Positions 43,201 through 52,916 of a stretch of 64,000 nucleotides of DNA are shown here, in pieces (the stretch's first letter is position 1; the number at the start of each line of letters is the position of its first letter). Below the pieces are notes generated by a model. It made no database searches, had not been told where the DNA came from, and was given only the letters and a program-made list of their open reading frames with translations. This DNA is from Bacteroidia bacterium (GTDB taxonomy: Bacteria > Bacteroidota > Bacteroidia > Flavobacteriales > Flavobacteriaceae), in contig JAUIDI010000003.1 of NCBI GenBank assembly GCA_030428705.1, positions 124,001-188,000 of the forward strand, given 5' to 3'. The translations under genes and the position numbers were made by a program.

Positions 43201-45759
43201 TATAATGTAGGTGAAACGGCTACGGTAACGTTTCCCAGCTCTGAAGGCGGTCGTGCCTTGGTCACCGTTGAAAACGGCACCGAGGTATTGGAAAACCTTT
43301 GGGTAGAGACCACTAAAGGCGAAACAAAGTTCCAATTGCCGATGACCGAACTGTACACGCCTAATGTTTATATCCATATTTCATTGTTGCAGCCGCATGC
43401 GACTACTTTGAACGATAATCCGATTCGTTTATACGGTGTGGTTCCGGTCTCTGTTGAAAATCCCGCGACCAAAATCGAGCCAGTAATCGCCATGCCTAAA
43501 GTCCTTCGTCCTGAAGAGACTATAACTGTAAAAGTGGGCGAAAAAAATAAAAAGGCAATGACCTATAGTCTTGCAATCGTCGATGAGGGTCTATTGGATT
43601 TGACACGATTCAAAACCCCGAATCCATGGGATGCATTTTATGCACATGAAGCTTTGGGAGTAAAGACCTGGGACGTTTACGATGATGTAATCGGTGCCTT
43701 TGGCGGACGTATCGACCAGGTTTTTGCCATAGGGGGCGACGGCCAACTGGCAGGTGCCAAGAACAAGAAAGCCAATCGTTTCGAACCGATGGTGGTATAC
43801 TTGGGGCCGTTCGGTTTGAAAGAAGGCGAGACGAAATCGCACCAGATCAAGATTCCGAAATATATCGGTTCCGTCCGTACCATGGTCGTTGCCGGCAATG
43901 CCAAAGAAGAAGCCTATGGCATGGCCGAAAGAACCGTTCCCGTTCGCAAACCATTGATGGTATTGGCCTCGTTGCCAAGAAAGATTACCCCAGGTGAAAA
44001 GGTAACATTGCCCGTTACGGTCTTTGCCATGGAAAAGAAGGTGAAAAACGTGACCGTTAAGCTCCGGGAAAACGAGTCCTTTAAAATTTTGGGCGAGGCT
44101 GCCCAAAGTGTAACGTTTTCGGAACCCGATGAAAAAATGGTCTATTTCGATTTGGATGTAGCCGACTTTAGGGGTATCGGAAAGGTAGTCGTAGAAGCTT
44201 CCGGAAATGGGGAGACCGCCTCGTTCGAAGTGCCTATCGATGTGGTCAATCCGAATCCGATGACGACTACCGTCCAAGATTTGGTTTTGGATGCAAAAGA
44301 AGGCCAGACCATCGATTTGGAAACTTTCGGAATCTCAGGAAGCAATTCGGCCCAAGTGGAATTTTCCACCTTGCCCCCGATGAATTTTAACGGCCGTATG
44401 CAATACCTGATTCGGTATCCGCACGGTTGTGTAGAACAGGTTACTTCTGGGGCCTTTCCCCAACTTTTCCTGACCACTATTTTTGATGTGGACTCGAACC
44501 GTAAAAAACAGATACAGGACAATATTGAAAGCGCCATTAAACGTTTGGGAGGCCTTCAACGGCCCGATGGCGGTTTCCCCTATTGGCCTGGACAGAATTT
44601 TGCCAATGACTGGGGCACGACCTATGCCGGCCATTTTATGTTGGAAGCCGAGAAAAAAGGATACGTATTGCCGATCGGCTTTAAATCGAGTTGGGTGAAA
44701 TACCAACAAAATAACGCAAAGCAATGGCGCGTAGGCGCGAACAATTCTGATTTGGCACAGGCGTACCGCCTGTATACTCTGGCCCTTTCGGGAAATGCCG
44801 ATGTAGCCAGTATGAACCGATTGCGTGAAACCAACAACCTTTCCAATGAAGCCAAATATCGTCTTGCCGCTGCCTATGGATTGATCGGCCAGGCCAATGT
44901 CGCCAGTAGACTTCTAGGAGATGCCACGTTGGATTTTGGAAACGGTAAGCACGATTACCACACCTATGGTTCTTCGGATCGAAACCGGGCCATGGCCTTG
45001 GAAACTTTGGTATTGTTGGAGGATAAATCAAAAGCCCAACAAATGGCGAAAACTGTCACCCAACGATTAAGTGAAAACCGTTGGATGAGTACCCAAAGTA
45101 CTTCATACAGTTTGTTGGCGATGGCCAAATTTGCCGAAATGGTCGGAGGAAAAGGTATTCAGGCGAGTATAGCGGTCAACGGCAAGTCGGAAAACGTCGG
45201 TACTTCAAAGACTTTGGCCGTCCGTGCCTTGAACATAAAAAAAGGAAGCAATGATATCACATTAAAAAATAATGGGGACAACATACTTTATGTCAACATT
45301 ATGAACAATGGAATTCTGCCCGTAGGCGAGGAAAAAACGGTTGAGCGAAACCTGAGGGCTAGCATGGTCTTTAAGGGCAGGGATGGTTCAAGAATGAACG
45401 TTGCCCGAATGCCCCAAGGCACCGATTTTGTGGCTGAAATCACTTTGACCAATACAACCTCGAATATCATTAAGGATATGGCCCTTACCGAAATCTTCCC
45501 CAGTGGTTGGGAAATCGTTAATACCCGTTTTACCGATTTCGGCGAATTTGCCGACAACCAAGTGACCCATACCGATATTCGCGATGACCGTGCCAACTTC
45601 TATTTCGATATGAAAAAGAACGAGACCAGAACCATTCGGGTATTATTGAATGCCTCGTATTTGGGCAGGTATTATTTGCCAGGGGTCCAGGCCGAGGCGA
45701 TGTATGATAATGATTATGCAGTACGTACCAATGGGCAATGGATTGAAGTGGTTCAGTAG
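40240..45759 (+). CDS. Bacterial alpha-2-macroglobulin lipoprotein with thioester
   Basis: A 1839-residue periplasmic protease inhibitor-like protein. Lipoprotein signal at the N-terminus (FLVMVLAVGC, Cys19). Multiple macroglobulin beta domains follow, including the A2M N-terminal region (GFIFGERGVWRPGDTVFLSF) near residue 620 and the A2M family block (VPVRKPLMVLASLPRKITPGE). The thioester motif is intact: Cys1397 in YPHGCVEQVTSG, followed by an alpha-toroid complement-type domain (LQRPDGGFPYWPG). This is the YfhM-like, type that is often linked to PBP1C, which lies 1.4 kb downstream here. Thought to trap proteases breaching the outer membrane. Confidence 0.93.
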   Translation: MKFESLFHFFLVMVLAVGCTSKKENSSEKFDNLNKFQEYISEVSHGIISTKSDVRVVLNQPVDSWNKGDELDSDLLRVSPNTKGKVVALNDRTIVFIPENGFKQDAEYRFTLDLKAIIDDVPKELRNMTFGVRTLKQQFNVYTDPLQSYSKERQFLEGQLRSADVLSLEQVKQLLQVRQKGKAIAVKFNEGVEEATQFQFKIDSIQRYEEDSQLEISWNGEKFDIDSKGKSAVKIPGKNNFTVLDAIVEAGETQLVRINFSDPIKKGQNFKGLVVLEGDNSPKYSVDGNTLKVYPSIELKGTVDLEVFEGIESSDGHKLKEKFEERVAFEQMKPQVRLLSNGTILPSSSNLKINFETVNLKAVDVSVLKIYENNIMQFLQGNNLDGSYNLRSVARPITTKKITLQNNLGNINGKWAAHAMDLKALISPEVGAIYRVEFNFKPAYSSYRCDGNNFDPETVDDKNFDEAQEDSSWDGIENYYEDYYYNYNWNERENPCDKSYYYDKKVGINVLASDIGVTVKKGANKSYFVAVNDILNTQPIAGAKITFYNFQQQPIGNVITDVDGTGIYDSEKLAYFAIAENKGQKTYVKLNDGNALSVSKFKVSGMELQKGIKGFIFGERGVWRPGDTVFLSFMLNDNANKLPENHPVKLELFDPYNKVVHREVRTGGLDNFYRFDVKTDENAPTGNWVAKVSVGGASFTKSLKIETIKPNRLKIKTDFEREVLSGGRPIKGDLEVKWLHGAVAKNLKADITAKFSTTTTKFDKFPGYIFDDPTRSFSVEDQIVFDGKIDGQGMAGFVMDPQLDSKAPGRLSAAFITKVYENGGDFSTDVFTKPYSPYATYIGLNVPKGDKTRGMLLTDTPHKFEVVSVDENGNPKAVKDLKVTVHKVNWRWWWDTSADNLSNFSSSNYHEKVFEETVSTNSSGKGSFNFELKYPQWGRYLVRVEDENGGHATGKAIYIDWPGWAGRSQKNDPSAATMLVFSTDKEKYNVGETATVTFPSSEGGRALVTVENGTEVLENLWVETTKGETKFQLPMTELYTPNVYIHISLLQPHATTLNDNPIRLYGVVPVSVENPATKIEPVIAMPKVLRPEETITVKVGEKNKKAMTYSLAIVDEGLLDLTRFKTPNPWDAFYAHEALGVKTWDVYDDVIGAFGGRIDQVFAIGGDGQLAGAKNKKANRFEPMVVYLGPFGLKEGETKSHQIKIPKYIGSVRTMVVAGNAKEEAYGMAERTVPVRKPLMVLASLPRKITPGEKVTLPVTVFAMEKKVKNVTVKLRENESFKILGEAAQSVTFSEPDEKMVYFDLDVADFRGIGKVVVEASGNGETASFEVPIDVVNPNPMTTTVQDLVLDAKEGQTIDLETFGISGSNSAQVEFSTLPPMNFNGRMQYLIRYPHGCVEQVTSGAFPQLFLTTIFDVDSNRKKQIQDNIESAIKRLGGLQRPDGGFPYWPGQNFANDWGTTYAGHFMLEAEKKGYVLPIGFKSSWVKYQQNNAKQWRVGANNSDLAQAYRLYTLALSGNADVASMNRLRETNNLSNEAKYRLAAAYGLIGQANVASRLLGDATLDFGNGKHDYHTYGSSDRNRAMALETLVLLEDKSKAQQMAKTVTQRLSENRWMSTQSTSYSLLAMAKFAEMVGGKGIQASIAVNGKSENVGTSKTLAVRALNIKKGSNDITLKNNGDNILYVNIMNNGILPVGEEKTVERNLRASMVFKGRDGSRMNVARMPQGTDFVAEITLTNTTSNIIKDMALTEIFPSGWEIVNTRFTDFGEFADNQVTHTDIRDDRANFYFDMKKNETRTIRVLLNASYLGRYYLPGVQAEAMYDNDYAVRTNGQWIEVVQ

Positions 45760-45768
45760 GAAGTTGGA

Positions 45769-45800
45769 GGTACGAAGTACGAGGTTAGGGGTACGAAGTA
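45769..45800. repeat. Short direct repeats after the macroglobulin gene
   Basis: GGTACGAAGTA occurs at 45769-45779 and 45790-45800, in a GA/GT-rich stretch running to about 45830 (GAGTTCAGAGTTACGGG). This looks like the degenerate intergenic filler repeats frequent in flavobacterial genomes. Confidence 0.4.
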
Positions 45801-45888
45801 AAAAAGTTATGAGTTCAGAGTTACGGGTGTTTGTTGCCAAAAAGCTAAATGAAAATCATCGATCGCAAACCGGCGTCATAAAACAAAA

Positions 45889-46392
45889 CTATTCCGTTTC
45901 CCTTTTAACCTCCCCCTTCAAAACCGCATCGAAAACAAAAGCACCTATTTCCTTGACCGGTTCGTACAGTACCGAATTTTGAAGCGATTCGTCCTTGATA
46001 AGACCGGCCGATTGGTTGACCCGTTCAAAAAATATCAGGATCGCCCCTACGATTACGGCCACTTTTAAGGCTCCGAACAATGCCCCTGCAATTTTATTGA
46101 GCAGGCCGAGCATGGCAAAATCGGCAATTTTGGTCAAGAACTTTCCCAAAAGGTGTACCACCAAGACGATGATGATAAAAGTGATGATAAAAGCGGCGAT
46201 GTTGATATAGCGTTCATCCCAATCCATATTTTGCGAAAGATAATCACCGGCGTAATATGAAAAATGAATGGCTCCGTAGATACCTGCAATTAAGGCGATA
46301 ATCGATGCGATTTCTACGAAAAGCCCGTTTTTGAGCCCTTTGTAGAGTCCGTAAAGCAGCAGTAATCCTAAAATGATGTCCAAGAAGCTCAT
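45889..46392 (-). CDS. cvpA: CvpA family protein
   Basis: A 167-residue inner membrane protein of the CvpA (colicin V production) family: four helices, starting SFLDIILGLLLLYGLYKGL, FVEIASIIALIAGIYGAI, IAAFIITFIIIVLVVHLLGK and the conserved GLLNKIAGALFGALKVAV. A TATATTTG box ends only four bases before the ATG, so the transcript may have almost no leader. It is convergent with the macroglobulin gene and divergent from the genes leading to pbpC. CvpA proteins are linked to envelope homeostasis. Confidence 0.9.
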   Translation of the reverse strand: MSFLDIILGLLLLYGLYKGLKNGLFVEIASIIALIAGIYGAIHFSYYAGDYLSQNMDWDERYINIAAFIITFIIIVLVVHLLGKFLTKIADFAMLGLLNKIAGALFGALKVAVIVGAILIFFERVNQSAGLIKDESLQNSVLYEPVKEIGAFVFDAVLKGEVKRETE

Positions 46393-46396
46393 AAAG

Positions 46397-46404
46397 CAAA
46401 TATA
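46397..46404 (-). promoter_or_regulatory. -7 promoter element of cvpA
   Basis: Minus strand reads TATATTTG-CTTT-ATG. The exact -7 box ends four bases before the start codon. Confidence 0.5.
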
Positions 46405-46417
46405 GAACTTTGATTTG

Positions 46418-46425
46418 TACCTTTG
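46418..46425 (+). promoter_or_regulatory. -7 promoter element upstream of the 46481 gene
   Basis: TACCTTTG is an exact TAnnTTTG match 55 bases before ATG 46481, back to back with the cvpA promoter. Confidence 0.45.
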
Positions 46426-46480
46426 AACCTATGTCGGGTTGAGTGCTGTCGAGACTTATTTTTGTAGAAGAGAATCAATA

Positions 46481-46837
46481 ATGTCAAGAGACCTACAATT
46501 AAAAGAACGCTGGGAAATATTGGTCGAAAAACTATCGGCGCAGTTCGCTGATGGGGATTTACTTGAGCTCGATGCCATAATCTATTTGGTTGGGGTGCAA
46601 GAGCTTGGCCAGTACCACAGAAAATACAAAAAGGACGACAAACTCGATTTGATGCACATTGCCATTTGCCGTTTGTTGGAACCTTATGGCTATTACGAAT
46701 TCGATTTTTTTGATAAAGATGGTTGGCCCCATTATACGATTAAGGAGAAATTGCCCCCTTTAAAATCGGGAGAGCAATCCGTATTGATGAAAGAGGCTAT
46801 TGTGGGCTATTTCCTTGAAAAAGAGTATATCCGATGA
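46481..46837 (+). CDS. Conserved hypothetical protein (118 aa)
   Basis: A soluble 118-residue protein with no recognised domain: MSRDLQLKERWEILVEKLSA, LELDAIIYLVGVQELGQYHRK, LMHIAICRLLEPYGYYEFDF, ending in a helix. It is Leu/Glu/Asp-rich and probably helical. The frame opens at 46439, but the first 14 codons lie on a repeat-like sequence (GGGTTGAGTGCTGTCGAGAC), so ATG 46481 was chosen. It overlaps the next gene by 4 bases (ATGA) and leads toward pbpC. Confidence 0.75.
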   Translation: MSRDLQLKERWEILVEKLSAQFADGDLLELDAIIYLVGVQELGQYHRKYKKDDKLDLMHIAICRLLEPYGYYEFDFFDKDGWPHYTIKEKLPPLKSGEQSVLMKEAIVGYFLEKEYIR

Positions 46838-47157
46838 ACAGACCCTACTATGCGGTAATCTTTACTTCTACCCGTACTGAAGGAGATAACGGGTATTCTG
46901 AAATGGCTGAAAAAATGGAAAATTTGGCCAAACAGCAGCCCGGTTATTTGGGGTTTGAAAGTGCACGCGAAGCAATAGGAATCACGATTAGCTATTGGGA
47001 AAGTTTAGAGGCCATCGCAAATTGGAAGGCTAATACCGACCATCTTTTTGCCCAACAAAAAGGAATCAAGGACTGGTATTCGTGGTACAAGGTCAGGATA
47101 TGTTTGGTCGAACGGGAATATGAGGCCTCCCCAAACCCCTCCAAAGGAGGGGCTTAA
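46834..47157 (+). CDS. Antibiotic biosynthesis monooxygenase (ABM)-type protein
   Basis: A 107-residue dimeric alpha-beta barrel protein of the ABM family: YYAVIFTSTRTEGDNGYSEM, QPGYLGFESARE, ITISYWESLEAIANWKANTDH and YSWYKVRICLVEREY. Such proteins include heme-degrading and quinone-oxidising enzymes, but many are uncharacterised. Its last ten residues (ASPNPSKGGA) are encoded by a copy of a palindromic repeat (47126-47154), an extension apparently acquired by repeat insertion. Confidence 0.85.
   Translation: MNRPYYAVIFTSTRTEGDNGYSEMAEKMENLAKQQPGYLGFESAREAIGITISYWESLEAIANWKANTDHLFAQQKGIKDWYSWYKVRICLVEREYEASPNPSKGGA
47126..47154 (+). repeat. Palindromic repeat, copy 1 (in the ABM gene end)
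   Basis: CCTCCCCAAACCCCTCC followed by AAAGGAGGGGCTT; CCCCTCC and GGAGGGG form a hairpin. It encodes the C-terminus of the ABM protein and is an inverted relative of the copy at 47235. Confidence 0.6.
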
Positions 47158-47160
47158 GAA

Positions 47161-47180
47161 ATCCCCTCTCAAGAGGGGAT
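47161..47180. repeat. Palindromic repeat, central unit
   Basis: ATCCCCTCT-CA-AGAGGGGAT is a perfect 9-2-9 inverted repeat in the gap between the ABM gene and pbpC. It could act as a terminator-like or mRNA-processing hairpin. Confidence 0.6.
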
Positions 47181-47195
47181 GACAAGCTTTAAACT

Positions 47196-49592
47196 TTGGA
47201 GCCGTTAAAGAATCTTTTTAGAAGACGAGAATCGTTCCCCTCCTTCAGAGGGGCTAGGGGAGGACTTCTCAAAAAGCACCCGAAAAAATGGGTATTTCTT
47301 GCGATTCTCCTAATCGCCTACTATTGCTGCCTCCCCAAAAAGCTTTTCGAATCTCCTACCGCCACGGTCGTGGAGAGTAAACAAGGCACTTTGCTAGGGG
47401 CGATGATTGCCGATGACGGACAATGGCGGTTTCCAGAAATCGATAGTATCCCGCCAAAGTTTAAAGCTTGTTTACTTCAGTTCGAAGATGCCCATTTTTA
47501 TCGACACCTCGGGTTTAACCCTATTTCGATGTTCAAGGCAATGGGCGAGAATCTTTCGGCGGGTAAAACTGTCAGGGGAGGAAGCACATTGACACAACAG
47601 GTCATTCGCCTTTCCCGAAACGGAAAAAAACGTTCTTATTGGGAAAAGTTTATCGAACTGATACTGGCCACTCGATTGGAATTCCGCCATTCGAAAGAAG
47701 ATATTTTAAAACTGTATGTCAGCCATGCTCCCTTTGGAGGTAATGTCGTGGGACTCGATGTAGCCGCTTGGCGTTATTTCGGACTGCGACCGTATCAACT
47801 GTCGTGGGCTGAATCGGCTACTCTTGCCGTTTTGCCCAATGGACCAAGTTTGATTTATCCCGGGAAGAACCAAGAACGGTTGTTGTCAAAAAGAAATCGT
47901 TTGTTGAAAAAACTATGGGATGAAGAAATTATCGACAATACCACCTATGAACTTTCATTATTGGAAGAACTTCCCAAAAAACCGTATCCGTTGCCCAAAA
48001 CCGCCCCGCATTTGGTGCAGTACATGGCCCAAAGGAACAAGGGAAAACGAATTATAACGACACTTGATCATAACCTGCAACGAAATGTCAATACCATCGT
48101 ACAAAAGCATTACCAAAACCTTCGACAGAACCAGGTGCATAATGCGGCCGTATTGGTATTGGAAGTAAAGACCAGAAAGGTCTTGAGCTATGTCGGTAAT
48201 ACCATGACTACAAAAGAACATCAAAAAGACGTCGATATGGTACAGGCGAACCGAAGTACGGGTAGCGTGATCAAACCGCTTTTGTATGCGGCGATGTTGG
48301 ATGCGGGCGAGCTATTGCCCGATATGCTCGTACCCGATGTACCGACTCAGATTGCCGGCTACACCCCGGAAAATTTTAACGAGGAGTATAGTGGGGCCGT
48401 TGAGGCCAAAAAAGCACTTGCCCGGTCGTTGAATATTCCCGCCGTTCGGTTATTGCAACAATACGGACTCGAAAAGTTCCGGGATCAATTGGATGGATTT
48501 AGATTAAGGGGAATCAATAAACCGGCCGATCATTACGGATTGACTTTGATTCTGGGCGGCGCTGAAACCAATCTTTGGGACCTTTGCAAAACCTATGCGA
48601 ACCTCGCCTCTACGGTGAACCATTTTAACGGTACTTCGAGTGAATATTTTGAAAATGAATTCACCGATTTAGTTTTGGAAAGAGACCGCGTGGTCGATTT
48701 CGGTGAAAAATCAATTGAAAAGACTGTGTTCGATGCAGGCAGTATTTACCTCACTTTCGAGGCCATGAAAGAGGTAAACCGACCTGAGGGCGATGAATCG
48801 TGGCAGTTCTTCGACAGTAGCAAGGAGATTGCATGGAAAACGGGCACCAGTTTTGGCAATAGAGATGCCTGGGTCATTGGCGTAACAAAAGACCATGTGG
48901 TCGGTGTTTGGGTAGGCAATGCCGATGGCGAGGGTCGACCGAATATGACCGGTGTGACCAGTGCAGCACCGATTTTGTTCGATGTTTTTGATGTACTTCC
49001 GAGAAGCAAATGGTTCGAAAAGCCTTTCGACGAGTTTGTAGAAATTGAAGTCTGTGCCGAAAGTGGTTATTTGGCAACGGCTATTTGTCCCAAGAAAACC
49101 ATATCAATTCCCAACAAACAGAACTTTGTTAAGGCATGTAATTACCACCGAACGATTCATTTGGATGCCAATAGACAGTTTCAAGTCAATTCTTCCTGTA
49201 CCGATTTGTCCACGGCCATTGAAGAACCATGGTTTATACTGCCTCCTTTAATGGAATTCTATTTTAATCGAACACATCCTACTTATAGGACTTTGCCCCC
49301 GTTTCGTCAAGATTGTCAGGCCACGAATGTTTCTCCAATGGAATTTATCTATCCGAAAAATGGAAGTCGTTTAACGCTCACCAAAAATTTTGAAGGAAAG
49401 ACCAATGAACTAATACTAAAACTTGCACACGCCAAACCAGAGACCGAAGTGTATTGGTATTTGGATGAGACTTTTTTAAAACGGACCCGGAATTTCCATG
49501 AGATCGGACTAATCCCTTCCTTGGGGAAACACAAGATTATCGTCTTGGATGCCCTCGGCAATGAAGCTGCCATTACTATTACAATAGAGTGA
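47196..49592 (+). CDS. pbpC: Penicillin-binding protein 1C
   Basis: A ~798-residue bifunctional peptidoglycan synthase. Membrane anchor at about 32-46, glycosyltransferase GT51 domain (catalytic Glu97 in QFEDAHFYRHLGFN, GGSTLTQQVIRL), transpeptidase domain with SxxK Ser357-Lys360 (TGSVIKP), SxN (RSLNIPA) and KTG (Lys548 in WKTGTS), and a C-terminal PBP1C-specific domain (SPMEFIYPKNGSRL, KTNELILKLAHA). No ATG precedes the anchor; an in-frame stop lies just upstream, so initiation at TTG 47196 is the best available choice. Residues 13-25 are encoded by a palindromic repeat. Linked to a macroglobulin gene as in other bacteria. Confidence 0.93.
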   Translation: MEPLKNLFRRRESFPSFRGARGGLLKKHPKKWVFLAILLIAYYCCLPKKLFESPTATVVESKQGTLLGAMIADDGQWRFPEIDSIPPKFKACLLQFEDAHFYRHLGFNPISMFKAMGENLSAGKTVRGGSTLTQQVIRLSRNGKKRSYWEKFIELILATRLEFRHSKEDILKLYVSHAPFGGNVVGLDVAAWRYFGLRPYQLSWAESATLAVLPNGPSLIYPGKNQERLLSKRNRLLKKLWDEEIIDNTTYELSLLEELPKKPYPLPKTAPHLVQYMAQRNKGKRIITTLDHNLQRNVNTIVQKHYQNLRQNQVHNAAVLVLEVKTRKVLSYVGNTMTTKEHQKDVDMVQANRSTGSVIKPLLYAAMLDAGELLPDMLVPDVPTQIAGYTPENFNEEYSGAVEAKKALARSLNIPAVRLLQQYGLEKFRDQLDGFRLRGINKPADHYGLTLILGGAETNLWDLCKTYANLASTVNHFNGTSSEYFENEFTDLVLERDRVVDFGEKSIEKTVFDAGSIYLTFEAMKEVNRPEGDESWQFFDSSKEIAWKTGTSFGNRDAWVIGVTKDHVVGVWVGNADGEGRPNMTGVTSAAPILFDVFDVLPRSKWFEKPFDEFVEIEVCAESGYLATAICPKKTISIPNKQNFVKACNYHRTIHLDANRQFQVNSSCTDLSTAIEEPWFILPPLMEFYFNRTHPTYRTLPPFRQDCQATNVSPMEFIYPKNGSRLTLTKNFEGKTNELILKLAHAKPETEVYWYLDETFLKRTRNFHEIGLIPSLGKHKIIVLDALGNEAAITITIE
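47235..47267 (-). repeat. Palindromic repeat, copy 2 (in the pbpC start)
   Basis: On the minus strand it reads CCTCCCCTAGCCCCTC followed by TGAAGGAGGGGA, an inverted near-copy of the repeat at 47126. It lies in frame within the N-terminus of PBP1C (SFPSFRGARGGLL). Confidence 0.6.
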
Positions 49593-49633
49593 TTTCACGC
49601 CTTTGAATTGGAAAGTTTAAACCCTATATTTAG

Positions 49634-51142
<1,509 letters not shown>

Positions 51143-51163
51143 GCACATCCATTATTAAAGAAA

Positions 51164-51232
51164 TGTCATTCCGACATAGGAGGAATCTTTTAAATGTCCG
51201 ATGTGTGCGATTCCTCGTTCCTCGGAATGACA
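51164..51232. repeat. Palindromic dispersed repeat between glpK and glpD
   Basis: Two 24-base arms (51164-51187 and 51209-51232) are inverted copies with 20 of 24 positions paired, including TGTCATTCCGA at the outside and GGAATC at the inside. This is the GTCATTCC...GGAATGAC type of repeat scattered in Bacteroidota genomes. It fills the glpK-glpD gap and reaches to within 16 bases of the glpD start. Confidence 0.65.
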
Positions 51233-51248
51233 AATAAACCATAGTCCA

Positions 51249-52916
51249 TTGAAAAACATTAAATTCTCAAATCTTGACCGACAAAAAACGGTTGAAAAAC
51301 TCTCCAAGGAAACGTTTGATCTCGTCGTTATCGGGGGCGGTATTACTGGCGCAGGTATCGCCTTGGATGCCTCCTCCCGCGGATTGAAAGTTGCCTTGGT
51401 CGAAAAAGGCGATTTCGCCTCGGGTACCAGTAGTAAATCCACTAAATTGATTCATGGCGGGTTACGGTATTTGAAACAATTCGACTTTTGGCTGGTGAAG
51501 GAAGTCGGTTCCGAAAGGGCCGTTGTACATAAATTGGCACCGCATTTGGTGATACCCGAAAAAATGTTGTTGCCCTTGATCGAGAACGGTTCCTATGGCA
51601 AATGGCTGACTTCCATCGGACTCAAGGTCTATGATATTCTGGCACAGGTAACAGGCGATGACAAACGCCAAATGTTGGAGAAAAAGGAGGCTTTGAAATT
51701 GGAACCCCTCCTTCCCAAAAAAATATTGAAAGGTGCGGGCCATTATGCCGAGTACCGTACCGACGATGCGCGGTTGACACTTGAAAATATCAAGACCGGC
51801 CTGCAATATGGGGCCGTGCCGTTGAACTATGCGCACGTAACCGATTTCAGCTATAAAGATGAAAAAGTGGCCGGGGTAAAGGTAAAAGATGTCGTTTTGG
51901 GAGATGATTTTGAAATCAGTTCAAAATATGTCATCAACGCAGCAGGGCCTTGGGTCGATGAACTGCGGAGCATGAACAACTCCAAAAAAGGAAAGCAATT
52001 GCACCTGACCAAAGGAGTGCATTTGGTCTTTTCGCATGAAAAATTGCCCGTGAAACAGTCGGTGTATTTCGATATTCCCGATGGGCGGATGATGTTCGCT
52101 ATTCCCCGGGGAAAAATTACGTATATCGGTACGACCGATACCAATTTCAATAAGGATAAGGACCATGTGGAAGTCGATCTGGCTGATGCCATCTATCTGA
52201 TTTCCGCGGTGAACAATATGTTCCCCAAGATCAATCTGGAAATGGAGGATATCATTTCATCATGGGCCGGATTACGCCCCCTGATCCATGAAGACGGTAA
52301 ATCGGCCTCAGAGTTATCGCGGAAGGATGAAATCTTTACTTCCGATACCGGATTGATAAGTATCGCAGGTGGAAAACTGACCGGATACCGGAAAATGGCC
52401 GAGCGTACGGTAAACCGTATTGCCAAAAATATGGAGGAAGACTACGATACTGAGCTAAAGGAATGTTTCACGGATAAAATTCCGCTTTGTGGCAATTACG
52501 GCTTCAAAAAATTCAAGCACGTCAAAAAATACATTGTCGAGGTTTTTGAAAGGATAAAATCCGACGGATTTACCGAATACGATGCCTGGTTCTTGGTCAC
52601 GAATTATGGCAAGCAAACGGACACCATTTTGGAAATTTACGATTGCATAAAAGACGATGATAATTATGTGAGCATGGCCAAGGCCGAACTGCATTTCGGT
52701 ATCGATTATGAAATGGTCTTGACCCCGATGGACTTTTTTATCCGAAGAACGGGAAGGCTATATTTTGACATCGACAGTGTCCGCAATCTAATGGAACCTA
52801 TTTTAGAGGAATTCAAAACGATATTCAAAACCGGTGACCAACAGATTTCCGATTGGCGTGAGACCTTGTTCACCCAAATCGAAGAACATTCCAATTTTTC
52901 ATTGGACCGGGCTTGA
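51249..52916 (+). CDS. glpD: Glycerol-3-phosphate dehydrogenase (FAD, aerobic type)
   Basis: A 555-residue membrane-associated flavoenzyme oxidising glycerol 3-phosphate to dihydroxyacetone phosphate and feeding electrons to quinones. FAD-binding GGGITGAGIALDASSRG near residue 28, GTSSKSTKLIHGGLRYL, later ISSWAGLRPLI and ISIAGGKLTGYRKMAE, and a C-terminal helical domain. The only plausible start is TTG 51249; no in-frame ATG lies before the FAD motif. It overlaps the convergent hydrolase gene by 18 bases at its 3' end. Confidence 0.95.
   Translation: MKNIKFSNLDRQKTVEKLSKETFDLVVIGGGITGAGIALDASSRGLKVALVEKGDFASGTSSKSTKLIHGGLRYLKQFDFWLVKEVGSERAVVHKLAPHLVIPEKMLLPLIENGSYGKWLTSIGLKVYDILAQVTGDDKRQMLEKKEALKLEPLLPKKILKGAGHYAEYRTDDARLTLENIKTGLQYGAVPLNYAHVTDFSYKDEKVAGVKVKDVVLGDDFEISSKYVINAAGPWVDELRSMNNSKKGKQLHLTKGVHLVFSHEKLPVKQSVYFDIPDGRMMFAIPRGKITYIGTTDTNFNKDKDHVEVDLADAIYLISAVNNMFPKINLEMEDIISSWAGLRPLIHEDGKSASELSRKDEIFTSDTGLISIAGGKLTGYRKMAERTVNRIAKNMEEDYDTELKECFTDKIPLCGNYGFKKFKHVKKYIVEVFERIKSDGFTEYDAWFLVTNYGKQTDTILEIYDCIKDDDNYVSMAKAELHFGIDYEMVLTPMDFFIRRTGRLYFDIDSVRNLMEPILEEFKTIFKTGDQQISDWRETLFTQIEEHSNFSLDRA

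Noticed and set aside
43591-44277. 228-codon open frame opposite the macroglobulin gene
   Set aside because: Antisense to conserved macroglobulin sequence; composition (His, Gly, Phe-rich) is typical of a reverse-strand shadow.
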